Shown here piece after piece: positions 42,519 to 51,136 of a DNA stretch of 64,000 bases. Below the pieces are notes generated by a model that ran no database searches, had not been told where the DNA came from, and worked only from the letters and a program-made list of their open reading frames with translations. A program made the translations under genes and the position numbers. Origin of the DNA: Agaribacillus aureus (GTDB lineage: Bacteria > Bacteroidota > Bacteroidia > Cytophagales > Cyclobacteriaceae); NCBI GenBank assembly GCA_030442055.1, contig JAUJEB010000004.1, positions 682,001 through 746,000 on the forward strand. Reading direction: 5' to 3'. The number at the start of each line of letters is the position of its first letter. Position 1 is the first letter of the stretch.

Positions 42519-43225
42519 AAACCAGGTGCCTGATTGTTGATGACGAGCCAATTGCCATAGAAGTAATCAAATCTCATCTCCGGCATTTTGAAACCATTGA
42601 GATTACAGCCACCGCCGGCAACGCGGTAAAGGCCGTTGAAATATTAAACCGGCAACAAATCGATTTAATGTTTTTAGATATTCAAATGCCGCAAATTACC
42701 GGCCTGGATTTTTTAAGGTCCCTCAGCCACCCGCCAGGCGTCATTATTACCACCGCCTTTCGCGACTATGCGCTGGTAGGATACGAGTTGGATGTAGTTG
42801 ATTATCTCTTAAAGCCTGTTTCGTTCGAGCGCTTTCTCAAAGCCATTCAAAAGTATTTTAAACAGGAAGGCACAAAAAAAAATCACCTACCCTCATTAAC
42901 CGCCCCAAAAAGCCCCGCCCAATATATTTTTATTCGCGCCGATCGGAAGACGATAAAGTTGCCGCTACAAAAAATAATATTTATTGAAAGCCTGAAAGAC
43001 TATGTTAAAATTCACACCGATCAAAAGGTAGTTATTACCAAAGAACAAATCAGTCAACTCGAAGCCAGGTTATCACCCCACCAGTTTATGCGTATACATC
43101 GCTCATTTATCATTGCCACAGACAGGATTGAAGCATTTTCACATGAAGGTATTGAAGTTGAAGGCAAAACACTACCGATAGGACGGAGTTACAAAAATTC
43201 AGTAATGAACAGGCTGTATTTGTAA
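42515..43225 (+). CDS. LytTR family response regulator
   Basis: A 236-residue regulator with a receiver domain (VDDEP near 8, Asp55 in LMFLDIQMP, LLKPVSFERF) and a LytTR DNA-binding domain from about 130 (YIFIRADRKTIKLPL, FIESLKDYVKIHT, FMRIHRSFII). It overlaps the upstream kinase by four bases. The target genes are not evident from the sequence; self-regulation and control of the divergent hydrolase are possibilities. Confidence 0.93.
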   Translation: MKTRCLIVDDEPIAIEVIKSHLRHFETIEITATAGNAVKAVEILNRQQIDLMFLDIQMPQITGLDFLRSLSHPPGVIITTAFRDYALVGYELDVVDYLLKPVSFERFLKAIQKYFKQEGTKKNHLPSLTAPKSPAQYIFIRADRKTIKLPLQKIIFIESLKDYVKIHTDQKVVITKEQISQLEARLSPHQFMRIHRSFIIATDRIEAFSHEGIEVEGKTLPIGRSYKNSVMNRLYL

Positions 43226-43451
43226 TCATAATTATTTTTTGCGTTATTAAGCGTAACCGCTATATGGTCACATTCCTGCCGAGAACCATACGTGTGATAC
43301 ATCAAAAAATTTACCAGATAATTAGATTGCTTTTATTTGAATCGTTATATTTTAGTATATTCAAAGGACAATCCGAATTTCTCACTTGTGAATTGGAAAA
43401 ATTTAATTTTATAAAGCAATTCCCAAAACAACTTTGTAATTTGCATTAGGC

Positions 43452-44525
43452 ATGGATGAAAAAATCCTCTATAATTTAATTTTAGACTATATTGATTCTC
43501 CCATCTGGCTAATAAATGATCATTATGAGTTGTTGGCGCATAATGAGGCATTTACAAGGGTTTTTGGGCAGATTTCGGATAATGCATTGGCCCAGGGGGA
43601 TAGTTTCATCGATATATTCGATGAAGAAAGTGACCTTAACCGCTGGAAGTCAGCTATACAAAAGACCCTGGAAAATGGCAGGGACAAATTCACCTATTCG
43701 CTTAAAATTGGTGATAAGCTGACATTTTTTGAAATTAAAACTTTATTAATTGAAGGCGGCAGCGAAAACAAACACGTTTCAGTGATCGCCCACGACATAA
43801 CCGAAACAAAGGATGTCGAAAGAAAGCTGGCGCAACAAAACTTTGAGTTTAAAAAAATCAACCAGGAGCTGGATAATTTTGTATACAGCGTATCTCACCA
43901 AATTCGATCACCGCTTACATCGCTGCTGGGACTGATTAATATCGCCAAAATCGACACCTCCAACAAAACCAACGAATACCTTGACCTGATGCAGGCAAGC
44001 ATAGAAAACCTGGATCATACAGTACATGAAATCAATGATTATTCCCGGAATGCCCGCCTGGAGATTAAAGTCGAAAAAATCTCTTTCCACAAGATTTGGG
44101 ATGAAATCATTAGTGACTACAGCTTTGGCAAGCGGCTAAATACCTTCAATATTGTCAAAAACATTGAGGAGTCAGGCAATTTTTATTCCGATGCCACAAG
44201 AATAAAGGTGATCATTTCAAATATTTTTTCCAATTCTATAAAGTTTAATGACCTGGAAAAAGAAGAATCGACCATCAGTGTCGATATTAAAATGCAAAAA
44301 CAGGTTGCCAAAATAGTAATAACCGACAATGGAGAAGGCATTGAGGAGGAGGCTTTATCAAAAATATTTGACATGTTTTACAGAGCTTCCCAAAGTGCCA
44401 GGGGCGCGGGACTGGGGCTTTATGTCGTAAAAGAAATAGTCAATAAATTAAATGGAACCATCGCCGTAGAATCGCAATTGGGCAACGGATCAAAATTTAT
44501 CATCGAACTCCCAAGCTTAAAATAG
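43452..44525 (+). CDS. PAS domain sensor histidine kinase
   Basis: A 357-residue soluble kinase without signal peptide or membrane helices. An N-terminal PAS domain (residues about 8-118) is followed by a coiled coil, a HisKA domain with the phosphorylatable His149 in YSVSHQIRSPLTSLLG, and a HATPase with NIFSNSIKF, DNGEGIEEE and GAGLGLYVVKEI. The sequence Q-I-R-S-P-L replaces the usual E-(I/L)-R-(T/S)-P-L after His, so the acidic residue next to the His is absent, which could alter kinase or phosphatase balance. No regulator is adjacent; the LytTR gene upstream belongs to another kinase. Confidence 0.9.
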   Translation: MDEKILYNLILDYIDSPIWLINDHYELLAHNEAFTRVFGQISDNALAQGDSFIDIFDEESDLNRWKSAIQKTLENGRDKFTYSLKIGDKLTFFEIKTLLIEGGSENKHVSVIAHDITETKDVERKLAQQNFEFKKINQELDNFVYSVSHQIRSPLTSLLGLINIAKIDTSNKTNEYLDLMQASIENLDHTVHEINDYSRNARLEIKVEKISFHKIWDEIISDYSFGKRLNTFNIVKNIEESGNFYSDATRIKVIISNIFSNSIKFNDLEKEESTISVDIKMQKQVAKIVITDNGEGIEEEALSKIFDMFYRASQSARGAGLGLYVVKEIVNKLNGTIAVESQLGNGSKFIIELPSLK

Positions 44526-44597
44526 CTGAACTACCGGATTATTAATTTAGATTAAAATTCAGCCTCTCCTTCATTATCCTCCACAACCTGGTACTTA

Positions 44598-45344
44598 CTA
44601 AGTCAACATACCACCATCGACCTGCACTACCTGACCGGTAATATAAGATGACATATCCGAGGCTAAAAAAATGGCACAATCTGCCACATCCTCCGGTGAC
44701 CCGCCACGCTTCAGGGGAATGGCCTCCCGCCAGCTTTGAACGGTCTTTTCATCCAATACGTCGGTCATCTCCGTTTCTATAAAACCGGGTGCTATAGCAT
44801 TACAACGGATGTTCCTGGAGCCCAGCTCAAGCGCCACCGATTTGGTAAAGCCAATGATACCTGCTTTGGAGGCAGCGTAATTTGCCTGGCCCGCATTGCC
44901 TTTAAGCCCTACGACCGATGTCAGGTTAATGATGGATCCCCCCCGTTGTTTCATGAAGGTGCGGGTGGCAGCTTTTACCGTATTAAAAACTGATTTTAAA
45001 TTAACATCTATGACTGAATCCCACATTTCCTCACTCATTCGCATCAATAAATTGTCTTTGGTAATGCCGGCGTTGTTAACCAAAATGTGTAATCCCCCGA
45101 AATCTGAAACGACATCATTAATTAACGCTTCCGCTGCCGCAAAATCCGATGCATCAGATCTATAGCCTTTAGCCTTTATTCCCAAAGCCGTCAACTCCTT
45201 TTCCAGCGCTTCGCCTTTTTCAACACTTGATAAGTAAGTAAAAGCTATGTTGGCTCCTTGTTCGGCAAACTTTTTAGCCATGCCATAGCCAATTCCTTTA
45301 GATGCTCCGGTAATTAAAGCCGTTTTTCCTTCTAATAATTTCAT
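44598..45344 (-). CDS. fabG: 3-oxoacyl-ACP reductase FabG
   Basis: A 248-residue short-chain dehydrogenase that reduces 3-oxoacyl-ACP with NADPH in fatty-acid synthesis. The cofactor motif TGASKGIGYG is at residues 12-21, NNAG near 89, and the catalytic Ser/Tyr/Lys set in INLTSVVG (about 138) and YAASK (Tyr151, Lys155). The C-terminal ITGQVVQVDGGMLT matches FabG closely, and length is typical. No other fab genes are next to it. The start ATG 45344 begins directly with the Rossmann region, as expected. Confidence 0.95.
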   Translation of the reverse strand: MKLLEGKTALITGASKGIGYGMAKKFAEQGANIAFTYLSSVEKGEALEKELTALGIKAKGYRSDASDFAAAEALINDVVSDFGGLHILVNNAGITKDNLLMRMSEEMWDSVIDVNLKSVFNTVKAATRTFMKQRGGSIINLTSVVGLKGNAGQANYAASKAGIIGFTKSVALELGSRNIRCNAIAPGFIETEMTDVLDEKTVQSWREAIPLKRGGSPEDVADCAIFLASDMSSYITGQVVQVDGGMLT

Positions 45345-45469
45345 AGATATTAAGTTTCTGTATAAATTAAGATACCTTCAAAATTCGCCCTAAATTAGAG
45401 CATCATTTTAAAATAATAAAATGATTACAAAAATAGATTTCTTCATCTTATGCTTGCCGCACTAAAACT

Positions 45470-46657
45470 TTGAGTTTAAAATCTCCGGCTACCGGTTTTT
45501 TAACAGATCAGATGATCATCGTGCTGGCCCTGTTCGCAGCCAGTGCCCTCTATTTTTATGCTAATATCAATGGGCTTGGGCTCACCAACGATTCGCTGCG
45601 ATACCTGAATCAATCTATAGCATTTGCTGAAAATCACTCATTGAGCGAAATCGGATTTCGCAACGTTTTCCCATTTCAAAGCCTTGAGATCGTGTTACTA
45701 TCGTTTTTAGGTGATCACTCATTAACTGTTATGAAGTACCTGCATGTATTTCTTTTAGGTGGTACAATTTTTATTCATTTAATTATTGCCTTTGAAATAC
45801 TCTCCACCGCTAAAATGCGAATCGCCTATGCTGTCACACTGACTTTCAGCACGCCGTTATTGATGGTTCACAGCTTCCTTTGGACGGAGCCGTTGTTTAT
45901 TTTGTTAACCAGTTTTCAGTGGTATCTGTTGTGGCGTTTTTTTCAGCACAAAAACCTCAAAATCTTGCTACTTATACTATTGATATCAATACTTTACTGT
46001 TGGCAGAGAAAAGCGGGCATGCTGTTTTCGCTGGGCCTGGTTTTGGCGCTGGTCAGGTATTTTTCCTTCTCCGGAAGGCAGATACTGATTATTTTCGCAA
46101 GCCTGTTGATGCTCATCCTGGTGCTGTACGGTACCATCGGAACCGTCAATTTAATCGGTGAGCGGCCGGTGCTGAGTAGTATACCGCTTAATTTCAAAAA
46201 TTATTTTGGCGCCCTCAGCGGATGGATACTTCCCTTACCGTTAAATCTTTGGTTGCGGATCGGGGTATTGATCGTTGCTATCATCTGTATAAGCTATTGG
46301 TTGTGGAAGACCATTCCAACTATGCCGGAGCCGCTCAAGGCTTACCTCAGCAGTATTCTGATCATCGTGCTTACCTATTTCGTCATCAGACATTTTTATC
46401 ATCGTCCTCACAGCGATGAAGCCGATCGATTTTTAGCGCCTCTATACCCAGGTGTCTTCTTTTTGATTATATTTGTAATGGAGCAAATCATCCTGAAAAC
46501 AGACCACCATATTCGTAAGCTCGTCTTTTCCGTCATGTTAATCTTATGGTTGGCTTATCCGGTGGCCAGGACATTTAAAAATGCTGAATTATGGCATAAT
46601 AGAACCAAAAACCCGTTATTGATAAAAGGACAAATTCAAGCTATTCACAAAAAATGA
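45470..46657 (+). CDS. Polytopic membrane protein, GT39/ArnT-like
   Basis: A predicted integral membrane protein with about nine to ten helices, 395 residues from the TTG at 45470 or 381 from ATG 45512. The first lumen-like loop contains GLGLTNDSLRYLNQSIAF, with an Asp-rich position reminiscent of the acidic motif in GT-C fold glycosyltransferases such as ArnT. No further motif confirms enzymatic function. Its stop overlaps the start of the hybrid kinase gene as ATGA, so both are co-expressed, a coupling that suggests the kinase senses or responds to an envelope state influenced by this protein (inference). Which start is used cannot be settled. Confidence 0.6.
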   Translation: MSLKSPATGFLTDQMIIVLALFAASALYFYANINGLGLTNDSLRYLNQSIAFAENHSLSEIGFRNVFPFQSLEIVLLSFLGDHSLTVMKYLHVFLLGGTIFIHLIIAFEILSTAKMRIAYAVTLTFSTPLLMVHSFLWTEPLFILLTSFQWYLLWRFFQHKNLKILLLILLISILYCWQRKAGMLFSLGLVLALVRYFSFSGRQILIIFASLLMLILVLYGTIGTVNLIGERPVLSSIPLNFKNYFGALSGWILPLPLNLWLRIGVLIVAIICISYWLWKTIPTMPEPLKAYLSSILIIVLTYFVIRHFYHRPHSDEADRFLAPLYPGVFFLIIFVMEQIILKTDHHIRKLVFSVMLILWLAYPVARTFKNAELWHNRTKNPLLIKGQIQAIHKK

Positions 46658-49302
46658 CCGGAGAACCCAAAAGTGCATCTATCAAAACTAAAGTCATGAT
46701 TGGCTTTGGTTTAATTATATGTGGGGTATTGTTTGTGGGATTCATTGCTTACAAAAGCTTTAATCTACTGGTCAGCTCCATTGATCAGATATCGCAGCCT
46801 GACACTAAAGTTATCCTGCTCAACAAAATTGTAAGAGACATTGCCGAGGCGGAGATTATTCTGCGGGAATCAACGCTACGCTCTGATGTAGCAGGTCTGG
46901 AACCTTTCTTTGTCTATACCGACAGCGTGAATAACCGGTTGGATTCTCTCCGCGTACTATCCAAAAATGAACCGGAAACCATGGTAATGCTGGATAGTAT
47001 TACCTTTCTGATCAATGAAAAATTACAAGGCGCCGATGGATATGTTAAACTATACTCCCGCCAAAAGAGCACCGATTATTATAAAAAGGCTATCAAGGAA
47101 ATAACCGCCAAGGAAATTGCCGCCCCGGAAAGCGACACAATTTTATTGGGTGACCAGGGCCCCATCAATATTGACTCAGCGGTGCTGGTACTTGATTCCA
47201 TCACCAATCTGCGTGTTGAAAAAGAGAAAAAAGGATTTCTTCGATCCAAAAAGCGAAAAAGGGAAGACTCCATCAAACGCGCTGAGGAACAGGCTAAAGC
47301 AAGAGAGCAAATCGAGTCTGTTCTGGACGAAATCAACAAGTCAAAGGAAAAAGAAGTGGCGGTTGTCCCTGTGCAATCGGCGGTAGTCACAGACACTGTA
47401 ACCAAAATAATTGCCGACATAAAGCGCGAAGAACAGCAAAGTGAATACGCCATTACCTTAAAGGAATTAGAAATCATTGACAATAATTCTCTGATATTAA
47501 ATCAGGTGAAATTTTTGATCAATGAAATGGAAGCCGTTGAGGCCAACGAGCATCGTCAAAATATCATCAAGGCGCGGGAGACTTCCAACAACGCTATTAT
47601 GATCATCATTGGTACGGGTATACTGGGTACTTTTAGCGGTATCATGTTCATATACATCATATTTAACGATATTACCAAAAGAAATTACTATCGCCGGTTG
47701 CTGGTAAAAGCTCGCGAGAAGGCCATCAAGGAAGGCAAGGCCAAGGAAGACTTTTTGGCCAATATGAGTCATGAAATAAGAACACCGCTCAATGCCATCC
47801 TGGGTTTTTCCGAACAGCTTTCCAACACCAGCCTTGAAAAGACACAAAATGATTACCTCCAGGCCATTACCAGCTCCTCGTCACATTTACTGGCAACGGT
47901 AAATGACGTACTCGATTTTTCAAAAATACAGGCCAACAAATTATCTATAGAGGAAATTCCTTTCAAGTTAATCAACGTCGTCAAGGATGTCTATGCTACC
48001 CTGATCCTGAAGGCAGAACAAAAAAATATCAAACTCAAATATAGCTTTGATGAAAAATTAAACCAGGTGCTGGCAGGAGACCCATTCCGGTTGAAACAAA
48101 TTCTTTTAAACCTGGCTAATAACGGGATCAAATTTACAGACAAGGGTTATGTGGAAATCAAAGCCATCCTGGAAAAAGAATTTAAAACAAAGTTAATCGC
48201 AAGAATTGAAGTAAATGATACCGGCATAGGCATCGCGGAAGAAAACATCCATAAAATTTTTGAAGGTTTTAGCCAATCTGACTCCAGTACCACCAGAAAA
48301 TATGGCGGCACAGGCCTGGGGCTTAGTATCAGTAAAAAATTAGTGGAATTGCAACACGGCACCCTGGAGGTTAAAAGTGAAGTGAATAAAGGGTCTTCCT
48401 TCGTTGTGGAATTAACATTTAAGAAGGCTAAAGATTTCAAACCGCTACCACAGGAAAACACACTGCCATTCAGTGACCAAATATTCGATGATTATAAAGT
48501 ATTGGTCGTCGATGACGACAAGCTGAATCTACAGCTCACAGAAATAATATTTAAAAAGTGGGGCTTGAAAAGCGATTTTGTGATGAATGGTAAAGAGGCC
48601 ACGGAAAAACTGGAACAGGATTATTATCATCTCATTATAACTGACATTCAAATGCCGGAATTTAGCGGCATTGATCTGGCGAAACACGTCCGTGCTTTAA
48701 GTGATCCGAAAAAATCCCAAACGGCCATTTTAGCATTTACAGCCAACGTGATGAAAGATGACATTCAGAAATACCTGGATTCAGGCATCAACGACTACCT
48801 TTTAAAACCTTTCAAAGAAGCCCACCTTTTTAATAAAATTGTAAGTGCGCTGAAGATTGATGTCAAGGGAGATCCTAAATCCAACGGGCATTTGGAAAGG
48901 GCGCCGAAGCAACCCGTCACCAAGGCTCCCGATCCATTATATAATCTGGATGAAATTTTGCAATTTACCGGAGAAAGAAATGAATCCCTCCTGGAGGTTT
49001 TGGAGTCTTTCCTCTATAATACCAAAAACTCGTTGCTGATGATGGACAGTGGCGTAAAAAATAAAGACTGGCAAAAGGTAAGCATGATGGCTCATAAAAT
49101 GTTGCCCTCTTTTCAGCATCTGCAGGTTTCATCGATGATTCCTATTTTGAAAAAACTGGAAAGCATAAATGGCCATTCTCAATCTTCGGAAATAGGTCCG
49201 CTGGTCCAGAAAGTTGAAACGGGTGCCAAGGAGGTTATGAAGGCATTGAAAAAAGAGATCATTTCACTGAAACAGGAGCTCAGCGCTAAACAATTGCCTT
49301 AA
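46654..49302 (+). CDS. Hybrid sensor histidine kinase with receiver and Hpt domains
   Basis: An 882-residue multi-step phosphorelay kinase. TM1 is near 13-33, a large periplasmic sensor spans 34-312, and TM2 is at 314-338. The HisKA domain carries His373 (NMSHEIRTPLNAILGFSEQL), the HATPase spans about 470-590 (NLANNGIKF, DTGIGI, GTGLGLSIS), the receiver is at about 613-735 with Asp665 (IITDIQMPEF), and a C-terminal Hpt domain contains His814 (MMAHKMLPSF). No HAMP domain is seen. The sensor contains an unusual basic segment (about 194-215, SKKRKREDSIKRAEEQ). It overlaps the upstream membrane-protein gene. Phosphate would pass His373, Asp665, His814 and then to an unlinked regulator, possibly the NtrC-type protein at 51.1 kb (inference). 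Confidence 0.9.
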   Translation: MTGEPKSASIKTKVMIGFGLIICGVLFVGFIAYKSFNLLVSSIDQISQPDTKVILLNKIVRDIAEAEIILRESTLRSDVAGLEPFFVYTDSVNNRLDSLRVLSKNEPETMVMLDSITFLINEKLQGADGYVKLYSRQKSTDYYKKAIKEITAKEIAAPESDTILLGDQGPINIDSAVLVLDSITNLRVEKEKKGFLRSKKRKREDSIKRAEEQAKAREQIESVLDEINKSKEKEVAVVPVQSAVVTDTVTKIIADIKREEQQSEYAITLKELEIIDNNSLILNQVKFLINEMEAVEANEHRQNIIKARETSNNAIMIIIGTGILGTFSGIMFIYIIFNDITKRNYYRRLLVKAREKAIKEGKAKEDFLANMSHEIRTPLNAILGFSEQLSNTSLEKTQNDYLQAITSSSSHLLATVNDVLDFSKIQANKLSIEEIPFKLINVVKDVYATLILKAEQKNIKLKYSFDEKLNQVLAGDPFRLKQILLNLANNGIKFTDKGYVEIKAILEKEFKTKLIARIEVNDTGIGIAEENIHKIFEGFSQSDSSTTRKYGGTGLGLSISKKLVELQHGTLEVKSEVNKGSSFVVELTFKKAKDFKPLPQENTLPFSDQIFDDYKVLVVDDDKLNLQLTEIIFKKWGLKSDFVMNGKEATEKLEQDYYHLIITDIQMPEFSGIDLAKHVRALSDPKKSQTAILAFTANVMKDDIQKYLDSGINDYLLKPFKEAHLFNKIVSALKIDVKGDPKSNGHLERAPKQPVTKAPDPLYNLDEILQFTGERNESLLEVLESFLYNTKNSLLMMDSGVKNKDWQKVSMMAHKMLPSFQHLQVSSMIPILKKLESINGHSQSSEIGPLVQKVETGAKEVMKALKKEIISLKQELSAKQLP

Positions 49303-49375
49303 CTCCATGTAAACATCACATACCCCGGCTTCATCGGATAGACTTTTCTGATCCCGTTAAAAAAGATGTTTTATT

Positions 49376-50971
49376 TTAATCTGACAATTCGGCAGGAGGT
49401 CTGAAGGGCACACCATCACTGATCAGGTTTATAAAGTGTTTATCCAATTTCTTTTTAAAGTGTTCCCAGGATAGATTCTCTTTTTTTGACCACCCCACCT
49501 CAGCAAGAGCTAAAGCTCTTGGATAGGTCATATAAAATGCACGCTCAATATTTGGCACATATTCACCCCATACACAACCTTCTACTCCCACAATGAATTG
49601 ACTTTCTTTTTCGGAAAGCCCTCTCACCGGATCGAACGCATAGGCATTTTCCAAAGACAGGACCGGCATCCAATTCACATTGGGTATGTCACCTTTCCAT
49701 TGGGGGTAGTCGAAATAGGCATTTTTCCCATAGGCATTAATCATTCTTAATCCCCTGGATTGAATCTCCCGCATTTTAACATCCGGTTCTTCATTGCGCC
49801 ACAGTATTACAGTACTATTTTCAGGATAGCGCTCTACATTACTTTCATACCAAAGCAAAGGTTCTTTATTATGTTTAATAAGTACCCGATTAATGCGATC
49901 AAAAAAATGAGCCATTAACGCTTCTTCATTTTTTAATCCGTGTTTTTGGATAGCTAACTGGCAATGCGAACTTTTTTCCCACTGATCCAATGGTGCTTCA
50001 TCGCCGCCTAAATGTATTTTAGGGTTGGGAAAAATTGTGGCAATTTCAGCAATTACATCTTCATAGAATTGATATACTTCTTCTTTACCGACACACAAAA
50101 GTTCTTTTGACACACCGGGCACAGTACTTAATTCAAATTTCTGTGGAAAACAGGCCAGATCCGGATAAGCTGCCAGAATAGACAAGCCATGGCCTGGCAT
50201 ATCTATCTCCGGCACAATTTCTACCTGTTTATTTTTTGCATACAAGACCAATTCCTTCAATTGTTCTTGCGTATAAAACCCCTCATGTGGAATGCCATCT
50301 CCATTGGTTTCTTTTCTTCTGGAACCAATTTCCGTCAGTAACGGATATTTTTTAATTTCTACTCTCCAACCATGATCATCCGTAAGGTGCAGATGCAAAT
50401 AATTGAATTTATAAGATGCCATGGCATCTATGTATTTTTTAATCCCCGGTATTGGTAAAAAATGTCTTGCCGGATCTAACATCAATGCCCTGTATTCAAA
50501 TCGTGGGCTATCAATTATTGAAACGTAAGGTAATTCCACCATGGGCTTATTTTCAATCGGGACGGGGAAAAGTTGGGCAAGTGTTTGTATAGCGTAAAAC
50601 AACCCGGTTCTGTCGGCTGCCTTGAGATGAATCCCCTTTACATCGATGTGCAGGACATACCCGTCCCTATTTTGAATCTCAGGATCTCGAAAAATGTGCA
50701 CACCTGTGTTCTTTGTTGATTTCCCAGTGACGACCGGAATTTCAAGGCCGGTTTTTCTTGTTATCAATTGCTGCAACAATTTTACTTCGGGCATTGCCAC
50801 TAAAAAATTATTGCCTAATAAAATAGTCTGATTTTTATCCAGGGTAAAATTCCCAGATCTCACCTGCAGCTGTGAAGGCTCGGGAATTATTTTGATATCA
50901 GCTATTTGAGCTTTTGCAGCAAAAGAACATAAAAGGATAACTGTACAAAATTTGATCCTTAGCATTTCCAT
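49376..50971 (-). CDS. Beta-N-acetylhexosaminidase (glycoside hydrolase family 20)
   Basis: A 531-residue exported enzyme releasing terminal GlcNAc or GalNAc by substrate-assisted catalysis. The signal peptide is cleaved near AAKAQ. An N-terminal GH20b-like domain spans about 24-145. The catalytic TIM barrel starts at FEYRALMLDPARHFLPI and carries the Asp324-Glu325 pair in HLGGDEAPLDQW, WRVEIKKYP near 202 and PEIDMPGHG near 254. The C-terminal GVEGCVWGEYV and AEVGWS are typical. Length is normal. Its role is probably chitin, chitooligosaccharide or glycoprotein-glycan degradation. A near-consensus -7 element and a 20-bp dyad lie upstream. Confidence 0.94.
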   Translation of the reverse strand: MEMLRIKFCTVILLCSFAAKAQIADIKIIPEPSQLQVRSGNFTLDKNQTILLGNNFLVAMPEVKLLQQLITRKTGLEIPVVTGKSTKNTGVHIFRDPEIQNRDGYVLHIDVKGIHLKAADRTGLFYAIQTLAQLFPVPIENKPMVELPYVSIIDSPRFEYRALMLDPARHFLPIPGIKKYIDAMASYKFNYLHLHLTDDHGWRVEIKKYPLLTEIGSRRKETNGDGIPHEGFYTQEQLKELVLYAKNKQVEIVPEIDMPGHGLSILAAYPDLACFPQKFELSTVPGVSKELLCVGKEEVYQFYEDVIAEIATIFPNPKIHLGGDEAPLDQWEKSSHCQLAIQKHGLKNEEALMAHFFDRINRVLIKHNKEPLLWYESNVERYPENSTVILWRNEEPDVKMREIQSRGLRMINAYGKNAYFDYPQWKGDIPNVNWMPVLSLENAYAFDPVRGLSEKESQFIVGVEGCVWGEYVPNIERAFYMTYPRALALAEVGWSKKENLSWEHFKKKLDKHFINLISDGVPFRPPAELSD

Positions 50972-50994
50972 GTTTTATATTTCCTTTGAAAATA

Positions 50995-51002
50995 CGAAAG
51001 TA
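50995..51002 (-). promoter_or_regulatory. Near-consensus -7 element of the GH20 gene
   Basis: On the minus strand TACTTTCG (one mismatch to TAnnTTTG) lies 24 bases before ATG 50971. Confidence 0.35.
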
Positions 51003-51021
51003 GTTATTTCGTCAAGAAAGG

Positions 51022-51041
51022 TTGTGCAAGTGACTGCACAA
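51022..51041. promoter_or_regulatory. Dyad-symmetric candidate operator upstream of GH20
   Basis: TTGTGCA and TGCACAA are perfect inverted repeats separated by six bases, 20 bases upstream of the predicted -7 box of the hexosaminidase gene. The layout fits a dimeric transcription-factor site, but no regulator is identified. Confidence 0.4.
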
Positions 51042-51136
51042 AAAATGAAGAACACCTGAATGGCTCGATTAATAGTGTTTTTGATTTATTACCAGGTGAG
51101 GTGGATTAGGATTAAAGTGGCAACCTCTATGCCCTC

